A stretch of 64,000 bases of DNA from Ascaphus truei (GCA_036426205.1 CM071587.1:124001-188000); one strand, 5' to 3'; positions 22,600 through 34,719 are shown, counted from the stretch's first letter. The notes: generated by a model not told the origin, from the sequence alone. Numbers and translations: made by a program.

Positions 22600-25470
22600 T
22601 TTGTGCCTCTATAGTTGTGTCTCTCTCAATGCTGTGCATGTGCGTCTCTCTGGGTCTATCACTGCTGGGCCTGTGCTCTCTCTGTGTCTTCCCATGCTGT
22701 GCCTGGCGCCTCTCTCTTGGTGGGGGTTTATTCACATGTGTGGCTTGTGAGGTTCTCCCAATGCTGTTGCATGTGTTCTCTCTGTGTAATCTATGTGCAT
22801 CTATACAGCGTGTTTGCCGGGGGAAGAGAGAGGGGCAGCGACCCCACCACTAAAACAAGGAGCGGGGGAAGGGAGTGTGGATGGTTAGAGCGCTCGTGTG
22901 GGTTGGTTTCTTTGCGCTATCAATAAGGCTGCGGACAGTAGAGAAGGGGGGTAGAGAACAAAGGAGGGGGGGAACGGTGCCGTCCCATGCGGGGCACGGG
23001 GAAGCGAATAGGAGATCCCCATGTGGTTTGGATGATGAACCATATCTATCTATATGTTGATAGAGATAGGTGGGTCTCTTCTACATTGCTGGACTGTGCA
23101 TCTTTGTCTCTCCTCCCATGCGGTTTTTTGCCTCTCTCTCTCTTTCCTCGACTCTATTCTACTCTTCTCTCTCTCTATCTCTCTTCTCTCTCTATATCTC
23201 TCTCTCTCTCCTCTCTATCTCTCTACTATTCCTATCCTGTGCCTCTTCGTGTCTCTACACCAGGATGTGCCTGGCCTTATCTGTGTCTCTCCCATGCTGT
23301 GCCGTGACCTCTATCTGTCTCTCCCATGCTGTGCATGTGCGTATCTCTGGTTCTACCCATGCTGTGCCTGTGCGTCTCTCTTTGTCTCAACAATGCTGGA
23401 CTTTGGTGTTCTCTATGGGTCTCTTTCGTGTACTCCAATGATGTGTGGTGAGCTATATGCGGAGCCTCCCAGGTGGTGACTGGTACTAACGCGCACGCTC
23501 CCCCCCCTCTCTCTCGCTCGCTCGCCATCTCAATTCTGGGGTTTGCCTCTCTCACAGACTGTCCCCCTGCGTGCCTGTGCTCATCTCTATGTGTCTTCCC
23601 ATGCTGTGCCTGGGCAAGCGTGTCTTCAACATGCGGGGGTGCCTTGTCTCTACCTCTCTGGCTCTCCCGCCTGTGACCTGTGCTCTCTCTGACGTCTATA
23701 CCACTGCTGTGCCTGTGTTCTCTCTGTGTCTCTCCCCATGCTGTGCCTGTGCCTCTCTCGTCTCTATCCCCAGGCGGTTGCATTCGCTCTCTCTCTATAC
23801 TGTTGCCTCCTCTGTGCTTCTCACATGCTGTTGCCTGTGCATCTTTATGTGTATCCCAATGCGGTGCCTTGTCTATCTCTCTTGTGTATCTCCCCATGCG
23901 GTTGCTCCGTGTTTTCTCCTATCGGTGTCCCCCAAATGAGTGCATGTGCCTATATCTGGTCTCTCACCATGCTGGCGGTGTTATAGCTGTGTCTGGTCTT
24001 CCCATTGCTGTGCCTGTGCCTCTCTCGTCTTCCCCATTGCCGGGGGGCCTCTCTATCTACTCACCTGATGCTTCTCTCTGTTGTCTCCCCCATGCGTGCC
24101 TGTGCCCTCTCTGTGTCTCTCCCCTGCGGTGCCTGCTCTCTCTCTGTGTCTCGTCCCATGTGGGGAATGGGCCTCTCTATGGGCTTGTCTCCACATGACT
24201 GTGCCTGTGGTTTTATATATGTGTTCTCGAACATGGTGTTTGGTTTCTGCTGCCTGTTGCCCTCTCTATCTGGTCTCTCCCCATCGGTTGCCTCTCTCTC
24301 TCATCTACTGTGTTGCATCTATCTGTGTCTATCTCCATCCTTGACCTTGTGGCCTCTATATGATGTCTCTATCAATGCTTTGACTTTGTTTGTTGTGGTT
24401 TTTGTTGGGCCTCTCATCTCTGTGGTCTATCCCAGGCTGTTGGTGACGGGTGGCCGTATCTCTCCTCGTGAACTCCCCATGCTTGTGGCCTGTTGTGCTA
24501 TACCCATGCTGTGAGCTGTGTTCTCTATGGGGTCTATAACCATGTGTCGGGGTCTCTTCCCCCCACCACCCATTGTTTGAGTGAGTGGTGTTGTGTACCC
24601 CATTCTGGGAACCATACCTGATGGTGGAGGAAGCCAATCTTGAGCCTTGGCAGAAGACACCGGAAGTTCTCACTGACCACTTCAGGTTGGGGTCTAAACT
24701 GATGGGGCTCGCGCTCAGAACCGGCAAATGCCTATCATACAGCATGTCGTGTCTCTTGCTGCCACTTGCTTGAGTGCAGCGTCGGTGTCTCTCACCATGC
24801 GATGGAAGTTATTTGTGAGGTGAGTCTCTAGTGGTCTCTCCCATGAATGTGAATTTTGTTCGTGGCCCCTGTGGGTCTGTCTGTATTCCCATGTGTGCCT
24901 TTCTGTCTTTTAAGTGCTGTTGACGTGTGTCTCTCTCTCTCTGGCCTCTCCCATGCTGTGCCTGTGCCTCTCCCCATGCGTGCTGTGTCAATCTCTCTAT
25001 GTCTCTCACCCATGTTGGGTGCGGTGCATCTCTATCTTATTCTCTCTATGGGAATCTATCTGTGTCTTCTCAATGCTGTGCATGTGCCTCTCTATGTATC
25101 TCCCATGCGGTGTGGCCTCTCTCCTACCTATATCTCCTCTCTCTCTCATCTCTCTATATCTCTCTATCTATTGCCTGTTGTCTCTGTGTCTCTCACCATG
25201 CTGTGCCTGTGCCTAATATTGGCTATCCCCATGCTGTGCCTGTTGCCTCTCTCTGTCTTTCCCCATTGCTGTGCCTGTGCGTTCTCTGGTGTCTCTCCCA
25301 ATGCTGTGCCGTGGTCTATGTTGTCTCTCCATGCTGTGCTGTGGTATATGGTGTTCTCCATGTGTGCTGTGGTCTCTTGCCTTCCACATTAGTGCCTGTG
25401 CCCTTACTCCCCATGTGGCTGTCTCTCGTGTCTCATCCCCATGCTGTCTGTGTCTATTCCCCCCCCCATT
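22600..25470. repeat. Minisatellite, ~30-bp unit (CTCTCCCATGCTGTGCCTGT)
   Basis: About 80 degenerate copies of 'ctctctgtgtctctcccatgctgtgcctgtgc', interrupted by a non-repeat insert at 24,560-24,775 that is itself duplicated at 25,450-25,655. Cysteine- and leucine-rich frames here are artefacts of the unit. Confidence 0.92.
24575..24770 (+). repeat. Segment duplicated at 25,465-25,655
   Basis: Both copies contain 'gtgtaccccattctgg', 'atacctg', 'ggaagttctcactgac' and a 'ctgctgcc' end. They lie 0.9 kb apart with minisatellite between, implying a higher-order duplication. Confidence 0.75.
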
Positions 25471-25659
25471 GTGGAGTGAGTTGTGTTGTATGTGTCCCCA
25501 TTCTGGACATACCTGCAGGGGGGGGGGAAGCCATCTTGGCCTTGCAGCAGACACGGAAGTTCTCACTGACACTTCCGGGTCTCATTGCTGGGCTCCGCTG
25601 CTCAGACCCGGCCCCTGCTCCCTCACTGCATTGTCTGCTCTCTGCTGCCCACCTTGCTC

Positions 25660-25801
25660 TGATGGTTAAAAGCGGGGAACAGCCACAAAAAAAACGGGAC
25701 AATTTTAACAGCAGCAGGGCAGCCGGGACAGAGACTAAAAAACCGGGACAGAGGTTAAAAAACAGGACTGTCCCGGCTAAACCGGGACTCCTGGTCACCC
25801 T
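25660..25801 (-). mobile_element. DNA-element right end rich in CCGGGACA motifs
   Basis: Repeated 'accgggacagaggttaaaaa' motifs, ending in CTGGTCACCCT at 25,801, the inverse of the terminus at 9,064. Confidence 0.55.
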
Positions 25802-26109
25802 AGCTCAGTGGGGACCATCCTGGCTACCTCAGGATCCTCACTGGCTGGAGGCGCTGCAGCATGCAAGACGGGTACTGAGAACCTGTCCTCATGTCTCCCC
25901 ATACTAACGCAGAGTATCTCAAGACCTCCTGTTACAGCCTCACAGGTACGCACCGCACCCATAACACATGGTACTGTAGCAGCATGATCTCACAGGGTGG
26001 GGGAAAGGTGACTACCGTACAACAACCCCTCTCACCCCATAAAAAGCAATCTCCACCCCCCCCCCCCACACACAGGTAGTGAGAGAGAAGCGGAAAACAA
26101 CTGAGAAGA

Positions 26110-27290
26110 TAACATGGAGGGGATCAGGGTGGTTCGAGGGGAGCTAGAAGAAGGGTGTAGGCGGAAGAGAGAGACGTCGGAAACAGTGCAGAGAAATGGG
26201 GGCGGGACATCAAGGCAGCAGGGAAAGGAGAGACAGGCATGGAACCAAGCTCAGAGAACGGGACAGGAATCAGGAGCCCGCAGGAGAGAGGGCCTGGAAA
26301 CCAGCAGAGAACTGGGCAGAATCGAGGCCCTGCAGAAGAGAGAGGACCTGGCACAGATGTGGAGAACTTGGGGCGGGAAATAGAAGGCCCGGCGAGAGAG
26401 AGAGAGGCCCAGAACCCAGCTCAGAGAACTGGGGGACTAGGAATCAAGGTCCTGCGAGGGAGGAGAGACAGGCCGAGCAGCTGACAGAGAGAACTGGGGC
26501 GAGGGAATCAGAAAGGCCCGGCAAGGACAGGAGAGAGAGGCCTGGAGCAGCTGCAGAGAATGGGGCGGGAATCAGCAGGCCCGGCAGGAGAGAGAGGCCT
26601 GGAAAAGCTCAGGAATGGGACAGGAATAGAGGCCTGCAAGAAGAGAGAGGCCTGGAACAGCTGTGGGAACTGGGGACGGGAATTCAGACGGCCCGGCAGG
26701 GAGAAGAGGCCCAGAACAGTTCATGAGAATGGGACAGGAATCAGAGGATGCAGAAGAGAAGGCCGGGACGAAATGCAGAGCGGAGAACTGGGTGGGACAT
26801 CGAGGTTTTGCAGCAGAGAGAGGAGAGAGAGAGAGGAAGCGGCCCAGGCAGCTGCAGAGACATGGGGGGGGCGGGAATCAGAGGCCCGGCAGGAGAGAGA
26901 GGCCCAGAACAGCTGCGGAGAACTGGGGTGGGAATCAGAGGTCCGGCAGTAGAGAGAGGCCCGGAACAGCTGTGGAGAACTGGGCCGGGAATCAGATGCC
27001 TGGCAGGAGAGAGAGGCCCGGAACAGCTCAGAGAATTGGGGCTGGAATTAGAGGTCCGGTAGGAGAGAGACAGGCCTGGAGCAGCTGCAGAGAACTGGGG
27101 CGGGAATCAGAGGCCCGGCAGGAGAGAGAGGCCTGGAGCAGCTGCAGAGAACTGGGGCGGGAATCAGAGGCCCGGCAGGAGAGAGAGGCCCGGAACAGCT
27201 GCGGAGAACTGGGACAGGAATCAGAGATCCGGTAGGAGAGAGAGGCCCGGAACAGCTGCGGAGAACTGGGGCAGGAATGCAGAAGTTGGG
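26110..27290. repeat. Minisatellite, 57-bp unit, purine-rich
   Basis: About 20 copies of a unit with GGCCCGGCAGGAGAGAGAGG and GCGGAGAACTGGGGCGGGAA. The cleanest copies are at 26,870-27,280. A 57-bp unit is exactly 19 codons, so frames stay open across clean copies (repeating QEREAR...CGELG) without implying a protein. Confidence 0.93.
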
Positions 27291-28075
27291 CCAGTATTGG
27301 TTGGGCCCCCCCAAGCCACCAGGCCCGGGACAGCTATCCCGGCTCTCCTCCCTGTCGGTGGCCCTGAAGATACCTGCACCGCATTGTTGGACGTCCGGGT
27401 TTATCGTCACGCTTACCCCTTCTGTGCTGTTTTAACCTGTTACGTGCCAAAAAAACATCATGATGCCATTGGGTTAGGTCTCAGACAGTCAGTAATGGGA
27501 GGTTTATGACTTGCCATTCTCATTGACAACAGCAGGTGGCGGAAGAGCTCCTTATATCTCCTGCTGCCTACGTTCTGTATAAAAGAGGAAGCAAAGCTGT
27601 AAGAAGGGATTGGTAATTATCAGGTGTATTTATCATGAACCATACAGCAGTGAAAAGTGTAATACCACAGATAATTATATAGTAACAGTGGGGCACATGG
27701 ATCCGGTGCCAGGATGAGTTATCTCACCTGCTCTGCCGCTAACTCCCAATTACTTAAACAGCCAACAATTTGTGTCAGATGTACAGTATGTGATGCATGA
27801 ACACGAACTTACTGTATACACGCACTTTCTATAGGTTAATGTATCTCCCTCTAAAAGTTTTTCTGTCATAACTCAGCCTCTATCTTTTATAATAAACTCA
27901 TTCTGTCAACCCCGGCCCCCCCCCCCCACTCAATAGTCTGCCAGCAACACCGGCCCGCTCAATGATGTCTGCACCCTTCCCCCTCAATCAGTCATCTATC
28001 TGCAAACCCCCCCAGTCCTTCCCATTCAATGAACCAGGACCCAGGTCAAGACGTGACTCTGGGCCCCAGGAATAC
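27290..28075. other. No recognisable feature
   Basis: Non-repetitive flank of the 57-bp array with a C-run near 27,910. No gene or element recognised. Confidence 0.4.
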
Positions 28076-28079
28076 TTAT

Positions 28080-28600
28080 GGCGGGCCTGACTGCCCCCAT
28101 GTATAAGTTCCTTGTGAGTAGGCTCCCCCACCAATTTCTTGAGAGATGCCCCTTGCAAAGAATTCGGCTGGACCTACAACAGACACATGCCAGTCCACAT
28201 CATCCATATTAAAATCTCCCATCATTATTGCCATTTTTGTGATTCCCTCTACAAGCACCCTATCCAATCCCTCGTCTTGTCCTGAAGTCCTGTACACAGG
28301 ACAACCTTCTGTACACAGGACAACCTTCTGTACACAGGAGAACCTTCTGCCCAGTTTCTGGGTTATGCTAAAGTCTCAGTCTTTTCTCCAGTAGCTTTTA
28401 TTAACGTACACTTGATGTTCTTCGTATTAAGGGCAACTCCTCCTCCCTTCCCTCCGAGCCGTCCTTTCTAAATAGAGTGTAACCTGGTATAGCGACATCC
28501 CAATCCTGGTTCTCATGGCACTATGACTCGGTAATAGCCAAATATCCCAAGTCATCCCTTCTTCCAATTAGTTTCCAGAGTCCTGCTCCTTCTGTTCCTC
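28080..28600 (-). pseudogene. LINE (CR1/L2-like) AP-endonuclease domain fragment
   Basis: Minus strand, two frames: DWDVAIPGYTLFRKDGSEGR (the G(Y/F).(L/V)FRKDR segment of LINE endonucleases), then about 150 bp later MAIMMGDFNMDDVDWHV, which is the (G)DFN motif, followed by AEFFARGI and GTYTWG. The domain normally nicks target DNA for reverse transcription. A small tandem repeat at 28,288-28,350 interrupts it, and no reverse transcriptase follows. Inactive fragment. Confidence 0.75.
28288..28350. repeat. Tandem repeat, 22 bp x ~3 (CTTCTGTACACAGGACAAC)
   Basis: Three near-identical copies inside the LINE endonuclease remnant. Confidence 0.85.
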
Positions 28601-28770
28601 CTGTACCCCTCCCCCTGCCTGAGTTATTGATCTATTTTCTATTGAAGTGGTCGTCCGTCACCCCCGGATATTTGTCCTGCTGTAATGTTCCTCCCGATCA
28701 CAGTCACACAAGGACAGATTCATCAGGTGAGTGATAAGCTGTAATTAGCTTTACGTTACCACACCCTAAG

Positions 28771-30360
28771 CATGTGGTGGCCAACTCCATTCCTTAGGGT
28801 CTAGACAGGTGAGGTTTTCAGGATATCCCTGATTCAGCAAAAGTGGCTCAAATAGTGGCCTGTTGGTGGCCCCTGAGGTCTGGCGTTGGCCCATGACTGA
28901 GCCACCTGTGCTGAAGCAGGAATATCCCTAATACCTGGCCTGTTGGTGGCCCTTGAGGACTGGAGTTGGCCCATGAGTGAGCCTCTTATTGAGCCACCTG
29001 TGCTGAAGCAGGGATATCCCTAGTACCTGGCCTGTGGTGGCTCTTGAGGACTGGAGTTGGCCAATGACTGAGTCACTGATTGAGCCACCTGTGCTGAAGC
29101 AGGGATATCCCTAATACCTGACCTGTTGGTGGCCCTTGAGGACTGGATTTGACCAATGACTGAGCCATCTGTGCTGAAGCAGGGATATCCCTAATACCTG
29201 GCCTGTGGTGGCCCTTGAGGACTGGAGTTGGCCAATGACTGAGTCACTGATTGATCCACCTGTGCTGAAGCAGGGATATCCCTAGTTCCTGGCCTGTTGT
29301 GGCCCTTTGGGACTGGAGATGGCCAATGACAGAGCCACTGATTGAGCCACCTGTGCTGAAGCAGGGATATCCCTAATACCTGGCCTGTGGTGGCTCTTGA
29401 GGACTGGAGTTGGCCAATGACTGAGTCACTGATTGAGCCACCTGTGCTGAAGCAGAGATATCCCTGGCCTGTTGGTAGCCTTTGAGGACAGGCATTGTGG
29501 TGGCCTGTGGTGGCCCTTGAGGACTGAAGTTGGCCAATGACCGAGCCACTGATTGAGCCACCTGCGCTGAAGCAGATATATACCTAGTACCGGGCCTGTT
29601 GGTGGCCCTTGAGGACTGGAGTTGGCCAATGACTGAGCCACCTGTGCTGAAGCAGGAATATCCCTAATACCTGGCCTGTTGGTGGCCCTTGAGGACTGGA
29701 GTTGGCTCATGACTGAGCCTCTGATTGAGCCACCTGTGCTGAAGCAGGGATATCCCTGGCCTGTTGGTAGCCTTTGAGGACAGGCATTGTGGTGGCCTGT
29801 AGTGGCCCTTGAGGACTGAAGTTGGCCAATGACCGAACCACTGATTGAGCCACCTGCGCTGAAGCAGGGATATCCCTAGTACCTGGCCTGTTGGTGACCC
29901 TTGAGGACAGGATTTGACCAATGACTGAGCCATCTGTGCTGAAGCAGGGATATCCCTAATACCTGGCCTGTTGGTGGCCCTTGAGGACTGGAGTTGGCCC
30001 ATGAGTGAGCCTCTTATTGAGCCACCTGTGCTGAAGCAGGGATATCCCTAGTACCTGGCCTGTGGTGGCTCTTGAGGACTGGAGTTGGCCAATGACTGAG
30101 TCACTGATTGAGCCACCTGTGCTGAAGCAGGGATATCCCTAGTTCCTGGCCTGTTGTGGCCCTTGGGGACTGGAGTTGGCCAATGACAGAGCCACTGATT
30201 GAGCCACCTGTGCTGAAGCAGGGATATCCCTAGTACCTGGCCTGTGGTGGCCCTTGAGGACTGGATTTGACCAATGACTGAGCCACCTGTGCTGAAGCAG
30301 GGATGTCCCTAATACCTGGCCTGTTGGCAGCCTTTGAGGACAGGCATTGTCCGCCCCTGC
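28771..30360. mobile_element. Foldback MITE expanded into a ~93-bp tandem array
   Basis: Begins with one left arm (GTGGTGGCCAACTCCATTCC, with 'ggatatccctg' and 'gtggctca'), followed by about 17 right-arm copies of the type 'gagccacctgtgctgaagcagggatatcccta...tggcccttgaggactggagttggccaatgac', and closes with 'gaggacaggcattgtccgcccctgc'. Termini match the short MITE at 687-869, so the array sits inside one element. Confidence 0.85.
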
Positions 30361-30741
30361 CGTAAGCAATCACAGAAACACAAACACAGTTAACTCACAG
30401 ACACACAGAATAACACACAGACAGATCCCACTCTGGTTAATACAAGTATGCAACCGGATTCTTAGACATGTCTCAGCCAGGTCTGCCAACCTGCCCTTCC
30501 CCGTGATCTCTTTGCACGCAATGTACATACATTCCTGGTGGTGTAAAACAGTCACTGTTCCACTTTACCAGTGTTGTCCCCTCTTGGTTGGCTATAAAGT
30601 GGTTAAAGGGTGTAAGTGACAGAAGGGGTTAAAATGTGTAGTATCATCAAGTTCTGCCCCTCCCATTATACCTAGTCACCAGTGATGTCATCACGGGGAG
30701 TAAACGGGTATAAGTATTAGTTCCGTTCTTAGTTATTACAA

Positions 30742-30905
30742 TTATTATCATTGATTTATAAAGCGCCAACGTATTCCGTGCCGCAGTACAATAGGGGTTG
30801 GCGGCCGAAAACAATAAAATAACAAATATAACCTTGCATTGTTACAGTAGGTAAGGAGGGTCCTACCCCAGGGAGCTTACACTCTATAACGAGGGGTAAG
30901 TGGAA
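30742..30905 (-). mobile_element. L2-type LINE 3' tail (antisense)
   Basis: Starts ATTATTATCATTGATTTATA, then AAGCGCCAACGTATTCCG, 'agtacaatagg' and 'agggagcttacactctat', the usual frog/vertebrate L2 3' end in reverse. Confidence 0.75.
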
Positions 30906-31232
30906 ACATAGGATACATTAAATGTACAGAGGTTATACATTTAGTATACAGACATGGATAGTTAGAGATAATCCATGATGATGGGAAATGTAACAGAGCA
31001 TCTCTAACATCACCGAACGGCAGCACACTGCTGACACCCTTTGGCTGCCGCCTTTGGGGAGACTTCCTGTGGTCTCCATATCAAAGAAGTCCTGAGGTGA
31101 AAGCAGCTGGAAGCAAACAGACCCTCCCTGCAAAAAAAAAAAAGGGGGGGTGGGGGGGAGGGAGGGGATGATCTGCAGGTTTTTCAAGCCATCTGTCCTT
31201 TCTTGATGAGATTAACCCTGTCCACGGGAGTC

Positions 31233-31270
31233 CTGAGGAAGGTCCCGTTTTGAGGACCGAAACATTGGTC
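31233..31270 (+). ncRNA. Hammerhead-ribozyme-like core of Penelope-like type
   Basis: CTGAGGA at 31,233-31,239 fits CUGANGA; a perfect 5-bp stem II GGTCC/GGACC (31,241-31,245 and 31,254-31,258) closes an 8-base loop; GAAA follows at 31,259-31,262, then CATTGG for a short stem III. Penelope-like elements are known to carry minimal hammerheads in their terminal repeats. No coding part of such an element is nearby. Self-cleavage is not shown. Confidence 0.65.
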
Positions 31271-31319
31271 TAGATGTAACACTTTTTCACCAATACACTT
31301 GTGTTGAAAAACTACCTTT

Positions 31320-31910
31320 CACATTAGACAGGTTTGCAACCCTGCATTTCACCATTATCCCCAGCATGCAGTGCTTCCACTGCAGCAAGGGATTCTGGGA
31401 AATGACATGCAAATGAGCACACAATGTGTCACCTTTTGCGTGAACTCCATTTTTACATGGAACCCATATAATCTAATGCTCGCTGTTAACACAGCTTTTA
31501 AGCACAGAATGGGAATCAGATGCAAAGCCAGAGAAACCACTCACAGAAATATATCAACCTTAATGGGTCTCATCAGTGTGAGGTTGGTTGTACTGCTGGC
31601 TTTGCCAATTTTCAAGGCTGTAGGATTTACCATACACATTTGAAGTTATGGTGGGTGGAAAAGGTGACAAGGAACCTCCATCATATAGCAAATAAAAAGA
31701 TGACTCGTGAGCACATTCACATAAAGCTAATTACAGCTAATCACTCATATGATTGTGAGCACATTCACGTGTTAGACATGTCTGCAACCCTGCCTTTCAC
31801 CATTGTCACCTACCATACAGTGTTTCCACAGCAGCAAGGGATTCTGGGAAATGACATGTAAATGAGCACACCATGTCACCTTTTGCTTGAAATCCATTTT
31901 TACATTAAAA
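31320..31910. repeat. Two copies of the ATGCAAATGAGC dispersed repeat
   Basis: Copies begin near 31,325 and 31,780: GCAACCCTGC(A)TTTCACC, 'cagtg(c/t)ttccac(t/a)gcagcaagggattctgggaaatgacatg', then a TTTTTACAT region. The first extends through 'gaagttatggtgggtgga', a piece also echoed at 2,260. Reverse copy at 44.28-44.54 kb. Confidence 0.6.
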
Positions 31911-31961
31911 ACAAACAAAAATAGAATCAATAACACAATAAATGAAAAATCTGAAAATCAA

Positions 31962-32035
31962 TACACACACACACACACACACACGCACGCACACATACAC
32001 ACACACACACACGCACACATACACACACACACACA
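31962..32035. repeat. (CA)n microsatellite
   Basis: Runs of ACACAC broken by ACGCACGC and ACATAC. Confidence 0.97.
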
Positions 32036-32039
32036 CGTT

Positions 32040-33945
32040 CTATTGTTCGGGTCTACCTTCATTCCTTTCTGTTTTTTCTTTGTAATAAAATGGTCTAACT
32101 TTAAGAAGAAAAAAAAAAGCTAAATTCTGTAAAAAGAAAAAAAAATTCAACCAATATTCTAGACATTTTTGGATCTCCCCCCATTTTATTAAAATCCCAA
32201 ACTAAAATGAATGGAGTCTTGGCAAAGCCAACATTTAAACACAACATTTAAATACAACATTTAAACTCAACATTTAAAAAACACACCAGTGAACGTTCCC
32301 GTATTTCTAAGGTTTCTCAAAACAAACTGGATGGTGAAAGTTATGATGCGCTCAAGACACTGTCACAGTCACACCTCTGCTCCCGCTCCATGCTGTTTCC
32401 TCCTCTCCTTGGCCCCAACCCAAGGTCTCCTGACACTTTCCTCCTGATTGGCTGCATTACCCAGTAGCAGCCTATCAGGATGGAGGAAGCTGCCCCACCC
32501 CCTAACAACAGCCCTGCTCTCTCCCTGCTCAGGGAAATCCCACGGCCCCCCAAGCCGGTTAGGTCACTAAGTCCAGAGAGGTAACGTCGGTCACATACAC
32601 GTCCAGTATTACCTCTCATCTTTTACTGGATAGTGTCCAAATACAGGACAGTCCAGGTCAATACTGGACACCTGGCAACTCTAATCACAGTGCAGGAGGA
32701 GTGCAGAGGGCGAGATGGATAGCGCAAGGTTCTATGCTGCATTCTTGTAGTGGGAAGATCAGGGATTGAGGCTCTAATTCTACACAGTTCTGTAGTGGCC
32801 ATATCGACATAATCAGGGATTATAGGGCTGTTAACAGCAACTGCAGAGTTTACAGAATGACCCCCAGTGCATATTACAAGATGTGTAACCCTTAAGATAA
32901 AGTCTAACATTTGTTGTTCCTGGTTCCTCCGAGGCAATCAGAAGAGCACACGGCTCTTTGTAGGTGACTTTGTGGGGTGTGTATTAGTTACCTAGTAGAT
33001 GAGGTAGAAAAAAGACGTAGGTCCATCAAGTTCAACCTTGCATGCTTTCTATAGATCGGGTTTCCCTCCCCTCTAGAGAGCGCTTCATCAGAGGTTAGTT
33101 TCTTAGGGGAATGTACTCCTTCTTATGATCTGTGGGTTGATGTCCCAGCGCAGCGGAACCAATCACGCGTGAATAACGCACATAATTACATACATTGTAT
33201 AGCATGCCATTATACAAAACTAATAACAGTAATTATAAACTGTAATAAATGATAAAATCAGTCATAAAAACTGTTATTTTTCCTATACCCTGGGAGGTTT
33301 GCGCTATGATATCCGTTAACATGACCGCCCAATGGCGCCTGCAGAAGCTGCCAATGTAGGTCAGTCTGTTTCATCTATGAGCATTGTTCTTCCAAACAGC
33401 TGGAAGAGAGCATTAATGTACCACTCTCGCTCATCGGCGCCCGAGACAGTGAGAATTCAATATTATCTAGAGCCAATGGCTGGTAAAACAAATCCAATTA
33501 GAATGAAGACCTCCAGAACTCCAGAAGAGAGGTTGGAACTTACCTTTTCTTATCACAATTTTCTCTTCCACTCCTATTCTGTCATAGTGTATATTTCTTT
33601 GTTTCCTTTCTTCCGTTTCAATAGGTGCTTCTTATTACAGAAGAGATATATGAGAGGAGAAGGATCCCTCGGAGATGAGCTGGGTACCAAGTCTGTATGC
33701 TCCGATGAGCACATCCAGCGGTAACCCCGGAGGGGGAGAGAGAGAATGGGATTTTGTCCTGTTTTCCACTTGGGATGACTTTCCTTTGCGAAATGACAAA
33801 CAGAATAATTAGAGCCATCTGTTAAAAGATAAATATGTTGCTAGGACAGATGAGTGAATCTGCCCCCATCCGTTCCACGGATTTTCTCGCATTTTCCCCC
33901 CAAAATCCGTTTCGCAGTGTAAAATCCACAAATGGATGTAGGGGC
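32040..33945. other. Mostly featureless, with repeat scraps
   Basis: A segment near 32,990-33,110 (GTAGATGAGGTAGAAAAAAG, 'gtccatcaagttcaacc') resembles a dispersed vertebrate repeat tail, and 32,630-32,690 contains 'ggacagtcc' motifs. No coding exon recognised; in particular no transglutaminase terminal exon. Confidence 0.4.
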
Positions 33946-34365
33946 CTATGCACTAAGCTCCGATAAGTCACTTATCGCCACCTTATCGCCACCTTATCGC
34001 CAAAAAAGCCTACTGCTATTCAGTAAGCTCCGATAAGTGATCAATAAGAGAACTTATAGGCAATAAGCCACTTATCACCACTTACCGCCAGCTTTTCAAA
34101 CTCGTGGTATTCTAGTAGCCCCGATTAGCGTATCGAGGCTAATTGAGGCTCTAGAATTGAGATTTCTTCTCAAAATTCGCCTCGCCATGAAAAGTGGGCA
34201 AGAGGGTGGTGAGAAGCTGCCGAAAAGCGGCGAGACGGGACGTAGAAAAAAAAATGCATTTTCCTGCATCGGATTGATGCCGGGTGTCTCCGGAGCTGAT
34301 ATCCATTAATATCACCGCCGGAGACCCCCGGCATGAATCCTATGCAATAAAAATGCATTTACAGT
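33946..34365. repeat. Dispersed repeat with CACTTATCGCC motifs and an inverted-repeat end
   Basis: 'gcactaagctccgataag' is repeated with 'cagtaagctccgataag', and three 'cttatcgccac' copies lie in tandem. Near the right end ATGCCGGGTGTCTCCGG (about 34,268) and CCGGAGACCCCCGGCAT (about 34,317) form a 17-bp stem with one mismatch. Confidence 0.55.
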
Positions 34366-34387
34366 AAACTTCATTACCATAGCGCAG

Positions 34388-34500
34388 GGGTGGGGAACGT
34401 CAGGCCCGAGGGCCGTATAAGGCCCCCAAAATCATTTGGTCTGGCCCTGCTAAGGCAACTGCTATAACCGGGGTTACGCTAATTTTTTAAAAAATGGCCG
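34388..34500 (+). mobile_element. Possible hAT-type left end
   Basis: CAGGGGTGGGGAACGTCAGG and 'gagggccgtataaggcc' resemble ends of vertebrate hAT MITEs. A matching right end and target duplication were not found. Confidence 0.35.
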
Positions 34501-34719
34501 CCACGCGCCTGATCGGGAGGAGGTAGTGTGAGGCGCCGGCAGCCCTACACGATCCTCAGCAGCCACCGTACTTCCCCCCGCAGCCACCGTACTTCCCCCC
34601 GCAGCAGTCCCCACACTTCCCCAGCAGTTCCCCCCGCACTTACCCCAGCAGCCGCCCTACATGGTCCCCCCAGCAGCAGCAGCAACTACCAGAGGTAGGG
34701 GGGGGGGGAGAGAGGGGGA

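Noticed and set aside
24927..25907. 326-codon cysteine/serine/leucine-rich frame
   Set aside because: Most of it is the ~30-bp minisatellite; the end is the CCGGGACA element.
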